NCBI GenBank assembly: GCA_030998225.1
Contig: JAPYXD010000753.1
Location: forward strand, 5,302,001-5,366,000
DNA: 64,000 nucleotides
DNA from: Diplolepis rosae
Lineage: Eukaryota; Arthropoda; Insecta; Hymenoptera; Diplolepididae
Direction of reading: 5' to 3'
The position numbers were made by a program, and so were the translations under genes. Within the stretch, counting starts at the first letter, position 1. Each line of letters opens with the position of its first letter. The notes below the pieces were generated by a model. That model had not been told where the DNA came from. It made no database searches and saw nothing but the letters and a program-made list of their open reading frames with translations. This document shows positions 21,701 to 31,876 of the stretch, one piece after another.

Positions 21701-22237
21701 ATCCCTGTGTCCCCTAGATAGAAAATAGATAATAATTGTTATATTATCTAATACATTAGAAAAAAGGGGGATAATTAAATAAGAATATAAATGAAATAAG
21801 TAACAAACTAATCTTCCGAAATGTATATTTATTTTCTACGTTTTTCTAACGTTTTGTTAGCAATAGTTAGCAATTTGGTGGTGCAGTCGTCATTCCATTT
21901 ACACCTGTGAGACAGGGAAGAGGTTCTCCAGGAGCCAAACTGAAGTTAAATTTTTGTAGGAGGCAAGCAGTAAATAATAATAAACTATTTTTTGCAATAG
22001 TGCTTCCTATACATCTTCTTCGACCTAAAAGTTAAAATGGTGAATTTTCGCCAGTTTTATTATTTTAAATACCGTTCTATCATTTTTTACCAAAAATTTG
22101 TCAAAATTTTAAGGCCATAGATTATTTGGACGTCATGATTAACTTATACATTAATTCGTCCATGTAAGATAACTTTCCTAATTCACAAAAAATCTTTCTG
22201 AAATATTGGGAAACATAAAGGAAAATATTTTGCATAT

Positions 22238-22822
22238 TAAAAAAGTGGATAAACTTCCGAAAAGCACTTACCTCCGATTAATTTGAAACTCACTATACCC
22301 ACGTATTTTGAGGCGCTGATTGTGAATATGATGATTAAAATACCCGCAAATTTGATTTTCAAGGTCAAAACTAAAAAAAAATATTTCTAACAACTTTTTT
22401 TCATTTTATGTCGATAAATATTGATCTAGGAAAAAAATATTTATAAACGTTGTAGCAGATGAAAAGATCTATCTTTAATGTTCTACACATTTTTACACCC
22501 TTAATGGGTTTTGGCAGTGTTTTTTTGAAAATCTCATTTTTCTTCAAAAATAATAGTTTTAGGGCAAAAATTTGTCGAAAATTAAAGAGTCATATTTTCA
22601 TCCGCTAGAACTTTTGTCGGGAATATTTTTTTCCTAGATCAATATTTATTGACATAAAATGAAAAAACTTGTTAAAAAATTTTTTTTTCAGTATGACCTT
22701 GAAAATAAAATTTGCTTGTATTTTCATCATCATATTCGTAATTAGCGCCTCAAAATATGTGGGTATAATGAGTTTCAAATTAATCGGAGATAAGTGCTTT
22801 TCGGAACTTTATCCACTTTTTG
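22238..22822. repeat. 585-bp palindromic fold-back element
   Basis: The left arm starts AAAAGTGGATAAACTTCCGA and continues through AAAGCACTTACCTCCGATTA. The right arm mirrors it (TAATCGGAGATAAGTGCTTT, then TCGGAACTTTATCCACTTTT). The arms are about 200 bp each with some mismatches; the spacer is about 170 bp. It lies in the last intron of the P450 pseudogene. No target duplication was resolved. Confidence 0.8.
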
Positions 22823-22994
22823 AAGAAAAAAAATAGAAATTAAATTAATTCGATTTATTAAAAATAAAAAATGATTATTTGTTTCTATATCTTCTTATTT
22901 GAAGCAATTTTTGAGAGGAATCTCCATTGTTTTGTTTTTTTAGCTTTTTACCTGTTCCAAAAGGCATTAACCAGGAATCTTCAACAAATCGATA

Positions 22995-24116
22995 CCCACG
23001 TTCTAATATGTCGTATCCCACATTTGGAAAATTTTTCAGGAAACGATAAAAACGTCTTGCTAGCACAAATAAATAAATGTAAACAAATTTTTGTTTTATA
23101 CGTTCATAAAAATGCATAAATAATAATAATTAAAGCAAAAAAAATTATTTAAATAAATTTTATGATATTTATGTGGGTTACGTAAGAAGAAAAAATTAAA
23201 ATGTATTTTAGAAAGAAAATTGATTTAATCGTTTTATAATTAAATATTGTTTCATCCCATACGTAACATTTTTCTCTCTTATTTTGTATTGTTTAATTCA
23301 TAATTATTATAATATAACATTATTGATACATTTTATTTTTACTATCTGTAATATTGCTTAAAACATTTTTTTTTCATTTTAAGTACTCTTAATTTTTTTT
23401 TTTTTACTTTAGGTACATTTTCTTGCTGAGATTGTTGAAAATTTCTTGTCCTCTTTTGTCTAGTATTATCACAATTTTTTTTATAATTAATATCATTATC
23501 TTCAGGTTTTCAAAATCTATTATTAGTACGCAGTACTTTGCTTCAAGATTAACTTGATTAGCTTTTCGTTTCTTACTCTTAGTCTTTTCAGTTACCCTAA
23601 CTACATTTTTACTCTCGGCTTCCAAATTTTTTATTGATGGAGATTGGTCAGAAGCAGAGTCAGTATCATCAATATATTTTATATTATCATAGAAGCACTT
23701 TTTTTAATGCCTGTAATTGTTGCCATTTACTTTTGGTTCTTTTTAATCGATCTACAAACAGAGGTTGCAGCGGATGCTCTAGATTTAATTGGAGTTGTAA
23801 AAATATTATTTGTAATTACCTTCTTACTCATTTTATTAAATAATTTCTCAAAATAAACTTAAGACTAATCACAAAATAAAAATTGACTGTCACATCACTG
23901 GCGCTGACGTAACCAATGGATGTGGGATACGACATATTAGAATTCGTGAAAATCGGCATGTGGGATACGATATATTAGAATATTTACTCAAAAATATTAG
24001 ATAAACAATTTGACTCACAAGATTTTAATATAAGCTGTAAAACATTATTATTAATCCATTTATCAAAAAAAGTCAATTTCTCAAATTTTGTGGGATACGA
24101 CATATCAGAACGTGGG
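22995..24116. mobile_element. 1.12-kb DNA transposon relic inserted in P450 exon 7
   Basis: The terminal inverted repeats are about 28 bp: left CCCACGTTCTAATATGTCGT then ATCCCACA, right TGTGGGATACGACATATCAG then AACGTGGG. They are flanked by TA (22993-22994 and 24117-24118). Two further copies of TGTGGGATACGA(C/T)ATATTAGAA lie just inside the right end (23928-23990), typical of subterminal transposase-binding repeats. On the minus strand, frames around 23840-23400 look like a decayed Lys-rich protein start (MSKKVITNNIF...) with a stop and a frameshift. It is non-autonomous or dead. The TA duplication suggests the Tc1/mariner or a related superfamily. Confidence 0.75.
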
Positions 24117-24284
24117 TATTTGATTTTAATTAATTTATAAATAACTAAAAATTATAGATAGGACTTGTATCGACCCTTTTACTGTATTGCAAATTTAGTT
24201 ACTTAGTCCAATTTTATTTTCACACCTGCGATTCTTATATCACTTTTTTACTACAATGTTTATCCGTCACACGGTCAATTCTTA

Positions 24285-24420
24285 AGATTCCTCCTTTGTA
24301 TTTTTTATAGAAATAAATTCTCACTGATGAGGACTCCAACCTGAGTCGAAACGTTTGAAAGAATGTAAGAACTGAGTTTTCATTATTTCTGGACCCTAAA
24401 GCCAATTTACACGTATATCG
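24285..24420 (+). other. repeat copy with hammerhead-like core
   Basis: CTGATGA (24324-24330), then GACTC/GAGTC arms able to form a 5-bp stem, then GAAAC (24348-24352). This is the order of the hammerhead ribozyme core, with one extra G before the stem. A homologous copy on the opposite strand lies at about 50560-50650. Stem I, stem III and a cleavage triplet were not found in the expected places, so activity is not claimed. Confidence 0.4.
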
Positions 24421-25119
24421 AATAACTAAAAATGTTTTTCTACCTCTGTTTATGATGAAGAGAAGGAAATTAGTTTAAAATTATTAATTTATTATTTATT
24501 TAATCTTAATTAATTTATAAATGACTAAAAATTTCCTTTAGTCCGCCGTACACCAAAAGTTAGCCTTGTCGGTATCGTTTTGCGTTCGGAAAGTTAATTT
24601 TCCCGCACTAGTGCGGTAAAATTTTAAGTGTACGACAAATTAAAACAAACTTAACATTTTACTGCACTAGTGCTGGAAAATCAATTTTTCGCACACAAAA
24701 CATTTAAATTTTTTATTTAATTAATTTTAATTAATTTATAAATGACTAAAAATGTTTTTCTACCTGTGTTTATGATCAAGAGAAAGAAATTAGTTTAAAA
24801 TTATTAATTTATTATTTATTTAATTTTAATTAATTTATAAATGCCTAAAAATGTTTTTTTGGCCGCCATACACCAAAAGTTAGCCTTTTGTCGGTATCGT
24901 TTTGCAATCGGAAAGTTATTTTTCCCGCACTAGTGCGGTAAAATTTTAAGTGTACGACAAATTAAAACAAATTTAACATTTTATCGCACTAGTGCGAGCA
25001 AATCAATTTTTCGCACACAAAACATTTTAATTTCTTATTTAATTAGTTTTAATTAATTTATAAATGACTAAAAATGTTTTTTTACCTGTGTTTATGATCA
25101 AGAGAAGGAAGTAATTCAC
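24421..25119. repeat. tandem duplication of P450 exon-6 tail plus donor, ~320-bp period
   Basis: A text beginning CTAAAAATGTTTTT and running through CTACCTGTGTTTATGATCAA and GAGAAGGAA occurs near 24425, 24745 and 25070. Reversed, each copy carries the last ~20 nt of exon 6 and its GT donor. Between copies lie two repeats with CCCGCACTAGTGCGGTAAAA and GTACACCAAAAGTTAGCC, a family that also occurs at 58424-58540. Confidence 0.75.
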
Positions 25120-25724
25120 GTCCAATTAGACTATCGAGCTCTTCATACAATTTTTTCTGAATTTCCGGCTTTACGGCAACGTAGGCAATAAAAAATCCGA
25201 GACTGTTGTTTGTAGTTTCGAGCCCAGCAGAATAAAAGTCCTTGATTTTTCTAAATTTAATAATTAATCCGTAGAAAAGTATTGGATCCAAATATTTATC
25301 AATACTCCTATTTTCATAGGGATTATCTCTCGGGAAAATATTGGGAAAGATATTTTCAGATTTGATACTTGCAATGAAAAATTAGTATTAGATTTATAAA
25401 AACATAATCCAATACTTTATTGAGTATTTCTGTTCCAATACTTTATCCAATACCTCATGCAATTCGCTTTTTCATATGAATTACCTCAAGAAATTTCCGA
25501 ATGCCACTATGATGTTTTTTCAAGGCATTAAATCCACAGAATTCTGGCATTATAAATCTTAAAAATGGCATGTAATCCAAAAGTCCACCCGTTACACTTA
25601 TTTGTCTTGCCAAATTATACAGCATATTTACAGCTTCTCTTAATTTGGCATTATCATCAGTCATTCTATAAAATGGAAAATTTGTATTACTCGAAGTTTT
25701 ATAAATCCTATGTAGGAAATTTAA

Positions 25725-26110
25725 CATGGCCCAGACTAGGCCTAGGCCTCGTAAATCTTGGATTGATTTGTAACGGTGAACTGAGCTGGCCCTGTCCTGG
25801 CAGACTCAATACTGCACAACTACACCTAGAATTTTTCATCTTCCTGACTAGGCCCAGTTCGGGTTCAGTCTTTCATGCCAGGCCAGGTCCAAATTGAAAA
25901 ATTGCTGAAGTGAATTACTAAAAAAAAACATAACATGGCTAAAAAAATTTAACCTGGCCCTGGCCTGGAATGTCACATTAAACCAGACCTGAGCCTAGTT
26001 ATGTAAATCTAAATACAAAAGATGCAATTGCGATAATCAGTTCTAATTGTGGTTCTATGTTAAGCCAAAACTTGCCAGGCTTGCACCTAGTCTAAGCCCT
26101 CTCAAAATTT
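25725..26110. repeat. unclassified repeat rich in CCTGG/CCAGG words
   Basis: The stretch in intron 3 of the P450 pseudogene is unusually GC-rich for the window. It repeats GGCCTAGGCCT, GGCCCTGTCCTGGC, GGCCAGGTCC and GGCCCTGGCCTGG. It has no coding logic in either gene and no clear ends; probably a degenerate transposon or minisatellite. Confidence 0.4.
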
Positions 26111-27669
26111 TTACATTTATACTTTTTGTTTCTTGTTTTCATGATACTAAAATACAATTAATTTTAAATAAAGTAATGATTTTTGTCTCACGTTAATCCG
26201 GCAACTAAATTCCATATGTTGTTTAAAATCGAGATACTCGAGTGTTTTGAAAAATTCTTGATTATTCCATTTTTTGATTTTCTGTCGAGGGTTTCGATCA
26301 AGGAGTGAACATTTTCTAAAATTAAGTCTTCCATCGTTTTCTTGTCAAAACCGAGATCTTTTAAGCTTTTTTGAGCAAATCTGAGATCCAATATGAATTT
26401 AAAAAGATACTAGATCAGATTTTAAAAAGATTTTAATTATAGTTAAATGTAATAACTTTCTGTTCTTGCTCCAAACTCGGCCTTCTGTAAAAATCATTCC
26501 TCTTCTAACACCCATTGTTCTGAATCGAAATAAAAAAGAATCTGGTCTTCCGTCAAATTCAAGGCGACTGAGCATTTCGACAACAGCATCTCTTCCTGAG
26601 ACTAAAATAAATGGTGGTGCGAATCCCATTCGGAGACCCACAATTGGCCCATATTTTTTATACAATTTAGAAAAAACACAGGAAAAAAACTTTTCTTCCT
26701 TCACAATTTTGTTCATGTCCAACATATTTCCAATTACTGGAAACCCTAGAGGTCCTAAGATTTGAAAAAAAATTTATATTCAAACATTTTTTTCTATAAA
26801 ACTTCAATTTTTCAGTTTTTGGAATAATTTAATTTTCATTTGGATTTTGAAATTATTTCAAGTTCATTTTAATGTATTTTGTAGAAATATTTTCGGAATA
26901 TAATTTTCTCACCTGGTGGAAAATTGGGGCTACGACGCCAGTCTAACAAAACTTTAACAATTAATAGCAAAAGGCAAGTAATCACAATAATCCACATTTT
27001 AGTAAACAAGAAAACGAACACTGAACTTCTTGAAGTATTGTTTATAACTTATCATGAATCTCAGTTCTGTTGAATTTATAAACAAGGAAAAATATTCTTT
27101 GACAAAATAAAAATCTACTTGCCAAATATGCATCAGGTGATAATTTTTTGAGATAAGTAAAATTGACAATTTATTCTTGAAGGTGAACGGAAAATTAATT
27201 ACAATCTTTATACGGAAAGCGGAAAGAAATAGAAGGAGTTTCCTCTTAAGATTTTTTTAGCAAAACGTTTTTATTTATTATTACGTGACATATTTAGATG
27301 AATTCTTCTTTGTATATTAAAAAAAGTAGTAAATAGTTTGTCTCTTGTGTAAACTACGCAAGAATATAAATAAGAATGATAGATTTCAATTCGATTAATC
27401 AAGAATCGAATTTTTCCCCAACTGATTGTTTTTTTGTCTTCATTATACTATTAATTAATCGGTGTAATTGAATATTTTGTAGCCAATTTTCAGAAATTTT
27501 TATTCTGTGAATAATTCTGTAATATCACAATAAATGCTTGCATAATTTTTATAAATTTAAATACAGATATATGTTATAAAATTATTATTAATTTTTGTAT
27601 TTTGTAATTATTTGTATTTTTTAGTATTTATCTTGAGACATTGAAATATCTCAAAAAATACGCAACGTA

Positions 27670-27942
27670 CTCTCTAAATCTGAATCAGTCAAATTTTGAC
27701 TGATTGAATCAGTGATTTGCCTTTTCACTGATTCATCAGTGAAAAAATATTTTTCACTGTTAAATCAGTTAATTTCCACAGATTCATCAGTGAACAAAAA
27801 TATTTTTCACTGTCAAATCAGTCAATTTTCACTGAAGAAATCAGTTGAATTTGACTGATTTACAGTAACCTCTTTTTAGCTATTTGAATCAGTCAAATTT
27901 CACTGATAATCAGTAGATTTTGACTGATTCAAATTTAGAGAG
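27670..27942. mobile_element. 273-bp MITE, TA duplication, ATCAGT-rich
   Basis: The left end CTCTCTAAATCTGAATCAGT and right end ACTGATTCAAATTTAGAGAG are inverted repeats, flanked by TA (27668-27669 and 27943-27944). The interior repeats CACTGTTAAATCAGT and ATTCATCAGTGAA. A second copy lacking its left end lies at 58539-58765. Confidence 0.85.
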
Positions 27943-28274
27943 TACGAAAAAAATGTCTGCAAAAAAAACTTTTCATTTTCGAGCGGAAAAAGTGATTCTG
28001 CAAAAATTCACTCCACATCCCCTACTCTGGGGGTTATTTTTTTCGAATAAGATAAAGGAAAACGAATAAGAAAAAATTAATAAATAAGAGAAAATTTAGA
28101 AAATCGATTGAATGAAATCTATTATTTTTAATAACCAATTCCTAACAAATGAATTATTATAATAGATAATAATGAGAAGATTCTTAAACACATAGTATTA
28201 ATTCAAAATCGATTTGATCAATTAATCGAGGTATAAAAAATCAACTGCGTGAATATGGATCTATTATAAAAAAT

Positions 28275-28609
28275 CTGCCCGCTTCGCGGGGACATTCTCA
28301 TTGCGCGCTTCGCGCGCAGCTCGCTTCGCTCGCAAGTTTCAGCGCGCCTACGGCACGCGATTCGATCGTCGCGCTTCGCGCTCCGTTCTTTCTGGACCTC
28401 GCGCTTCGCGCTCGGTCTTGTGCTCTTCGCATACGTTTAAGTTTATTACTTATAATTTAATACTGAAGCTCAAACCAATTTAATGATATTAAAGATGATG
28501 TAAATTAGTCTTTTTCTCAAATTCACTAAGTTAAGTTTACTTAAGGCTCTATCGGCCTTAAGGAACACATTCTCATCATGACACTCGCGCTTCGCGCTCG
28601 ATTTTCTGT
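28275..28609. repeat. GC-rich cluster of CGCGCTTCGCGC hairpins
   Basis: Several short palindromes (GCGCGCTTCGCGCGC, GCTCGCTTCGCTCGC, GCGCTTCGCGCTC twice, and again near 28587) stand out in an AT-rich setting. ACATTCTCAT occurs at both sides (28290 and 28569), the same word that ends the adjacent long repeat, so this may be part of that element. Confidence 0.45.
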
Positions 28610-29697
28610 ATGCATTTTTGTAACTTTTTAATAAATTACATGATTATTGATAAATTTATTTTCTTCCAAATATCTCAAAAAGGAAAAATAATCGTAGACT
28701 TTATTTAAGGAATCGATTTTGCAGAACAACGCTTATTTTGTATCTCACATATTTTGGTGAAAAAAATCGAATTTTTTCAATATTAAAAATCAAAAAATTA
28801 AAATATACGTCCTGTCGAGAAATTTTTCGATAAGAATGTGTAGACCTTATTTAGCCAAACAATTTTTCATCTCAAAGTTTTTTTTGTTTCTCACATATTT
28901 TGTCTAAAAATGGAATTTTTGAATTTTAATCGTATTTTTTGGAATTAAAACGAAAAATATATGTTTTATCAGAAACTGTGTGAGACAAAACTTGTAGATC
29001 TTTTTAAAACTAACAACTTTGTATTCTTACGTTTTTTTCTTATTTTACATATTATTGTTAAAAAATTGAATTTTGGATTTTCAATAGTTTTTTTTTTAAT
29101 TAAAAAGAAAAATATGCATCTTATGAAAAAATGTTACAATTCAAATTTGTAGGTCTTTATTTATTCAATAATATTGTATCATAACGTTTTTTCGTATCTC
29201 GTATAATTTAACTGGAAAATGGAATTTTGATATTGACTTTTTTCGAATTTGAATATACTGTAACATTTCTAATTTTGATTTAATCAAAAAATGTTATCAG
29301 GATAATTTTTAGAGATTTATGAGCACTATCTAAAACCAGTATTGAAATTTTTGATTTTTTCAAAAAATTATTTTCAAAAACACAAAAGTAGTACTCAACC
29401 CCTCAATTTTGATTGGATGTGGCTGGTTAACGAACTTGTCCTTACTTTTTCGGCTCCGATAAAGTGTACCAAATCTCAATTCAATCTGATAATTCTATCG
29501 AGAGTTATGCCGCACACGACCTAAAGACAGACAGACAGACAGACAGACAGACGGAAAGACAGACAGACAGACACTTTCGTAAAAACCGTTTTTTCTGACT
29601 CAGGGGGTCTCAAAATGTAAAGATTTGATGAAAATTTCGAAAGTCATTTTTCACATAAAACCAATACCTTCTCATCCATGATGAGAATGTAAAAATT
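28610..29697 (+). repeat. 1.09-kb dispersed repeat, left arm of an inverted pair
   Basis: It runs from ATGCATTTTTGTAACTTTTT to CTCATCCATGATGAGAATGT. Most of it is alternating conserved blocks (such as AATGTGTAGACCTTATTTAG). It ends with GACA tetranucleotide repeats (29525-29573) and CTGACTCAGGGGGTCTCAAA. The inverted copy is at 37668-38721 and a much more diverged copy is near 48111-49010. A 60-residue frame (29342-29524) is conserved between copies only because the DNA is; no family was recognised. Confidence 0.9.
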
Positions 29698-31876
29698 TGT
29701 TAATAATATAAAAAAAACTTTATGGTAAATAATTCTTAAAATTTTTAAATATTTTATAATGGTTTTATTTGAATGTCATAATTCAAAAATAGTATCAAAT
29801 TTTTTGGATTTTATCGAAAATATACTATAAGTTAATTTAAATAAAGCGATGAGTACTATAATAATGAGAATAATTATAACAACTTGGAAATTTTTTAAAT
29901 AATCATGAATTAATATTGAAAGCACTAAAGTACCATAGTAGTATAAATCCTGTTTATGAAATAATCAGAAAAGGAAAATTTTTCTAACAAAAATTACCCT
30001 TATCAAAATTTTCTTGTTTCTAGAATATTACTTATTTTTGAGAACTGAAAATAGATGGAAAGATAGTATTCGTAAAAATTCCTTAGTGAAAGATTTTTAT
30101 TTTATAAAATTTCCATTTCAATTTGCATAAATTATATGAATTATTAATAACAAATTAAATGATGTATAACAAGTTTTTAAGGTAAGGAAAAATAATTTTA
30201 AAATTATTGGAAATTGATTGAAATCGTCAGTATTGCTGTTTGGGTGACTGGAGTTCCATTCAATTAAAATCGGTCACATGAAACGAAATTAACGCCTAAC
30301 GCTGCCTTATTTCATTCTGATCGAATTGTTATTATCTTTTATGTTTTACGTTTTATCGTTCGAGAGAAATATCGTATATACTCAATTCGGGACGGAATTT
30401 CATTGAATTTTATCAGCCTTTTAAATTTTTGCTTTCAATTTTCAAATATAAGTTCTTACTTTCCCAACCAATTAATTATTTTTCAATATTGTAGATTAAT
30501 TCAATAGAAGCTAAAAACTTGATAAAATATTACCATAAAAATTATTTTGTTTTAAATGTGTAATGACAGGTTAGTATACCGATTTCCATAAATTTTTCAA
30601 TTAATCAAAGGTTTGATTAATTCATCGATTAATCAAAATCAGATATGTAAAAAGAAGACAAAGGAACGTTAGAAGTTGTACAACTCTTATTGATTTAATT
30701 ACTCCTAATGAATATACCATTCGGTGATAAATTTGCCATATAATCAGCCTTGCATATTTGATTTTCAGATCCAATCAAAATTCACTAAAATATGATTCCA
30801 AATAGTACTAAATTATATTTAAAAACTTAAAAAATACTTTACAAGAGAAGATCGACAAATTAAAAAATTTGAGTAGAATCATTTTTACTTAAATTTTATA
30901 TTTCATGATATAATTTATTTACAATCTTAAGAATGTAATTCTAATAAAATAGTCTTTTATTTATTTTTTCTTTCTTTTTAATGTTTTAAGCTAATTTCTC
31001 ATTTTTATTATTTTAACTTTGCCATGAAAAAATTTGAAGTAAATTATCTAAAAAACCACAAATGATTATAAAATTAATTTTTTTAGTAAGTTATTGTTTT
31101 TAGATTCTCCTTTTCTGAGAAAAATGGAACATACACTACTGCCTTTAGTAATGGCACTAATGATCAGGTATTTCCTTCTCGGATTTTCAAGGGTGGAAGA
31201 GAGGTAACGATGACGTAAATTCAATTCTACCAATCTGAGATCGGCTATTCGAGATCGAAGTGCTGCAGGGGTTCCCCGCATTTATAACAAAGCTTTCAGA
31301 CTATCCAGAACTCGCTCAGATTCATTCTCTAAAACATATTTGATGGGTGAGAGAAATTGATGGTAAAAAAATCAACAGCCTTGGGATAAGAAATACATGA
31401 AAAATAAAAATCGAAAAGGGTGAAGAATTACAATTAATCATAAAAATCATATTTTACTGATTAAAAAAATCAAAAGTAAATTGTAAAGACGATGTTACTT
31501 CGAGTGCCAGTAATCCTCTGGGTAAGAGATTTTTAATTAAAAAAATCATATCTCAATTTTTGTAAAGTTTCAACTCGTAATTAAATTTTCAAATCGAATA
31601 ATTTTGAACCAATTTTACTAAAATTGAATAAAGTATTATTTATGATTAAAATAGATCATTTCAATTAAATTAGATAAAAAGATATAATTCTCTTAAATAA
31701 ATGTAAATTTAAAGATGAAGTTGATTTCTGAAGTATGATCCATTTCAATTATGAAAGAATGATTGAGGGTTTTTGGATTTTCCTATTAAGTCTCGAAATT
31801 GATTTTTGAATGAGTGATAATAAAAAATAATTAGGAACCTGGCACATACCCAGTCATCTAAAATTGATTATTGATT
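29698..31876. other. AT-rich intergenic stretch
   Basis: No gene or defined repeat is supported. A short frame from ATG 31123 encodes a hydrophobic MEHTLLPLVMALM start and runs into a possible donor (GTAACG near 31206), but no partner exon was found. TAAAAAATAATTAGG near 31815 and CCCAGTCATC near 31849 are a possible TATA/initiator pair for the next gene. Confidence 0.4.

Larger units (their letters stand above)
21867..26997 (-). pseudogene. tandem P450 copy, disrupted (CYP305-like)
   Basis: Exons 1-4 are well kept and match the intact paralogue in phase and nearly in length: 26997-26913 (anchor MWIIVITCLLLLLIVKVLL), 26754-26457 (298 nt in both), 26380-26192 and 25665-25485 (181 nt in both). 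The equivalent of exon 5 is not recognisable. Exon 6 survives as a stretch ending 25086 with the I-helix FYSAGLETTNNSLGF. Exon 7 is reduced to about 43 nt (22952-22994, ending MPFGT) where a TA-flanked transposon is inserted. About 220 nt, including the ExxR and PERF region, are missing. Exon 8 (22024-21867) keeps RRRCIG but ends seven residues early at PPNC. It cannot make a full P450. Exon 6's tail and donor are also tandemly copied (24421-25119). Confidence 0.85.

Noticed and set aside
29342..29524. 60-residue frame conserved at 29342 and 37989 (MKFLIFSKNYFQKH start)
   Set aside because: Conserved only as part of the repeat copies; no domain, no start context and no further coding sequence.
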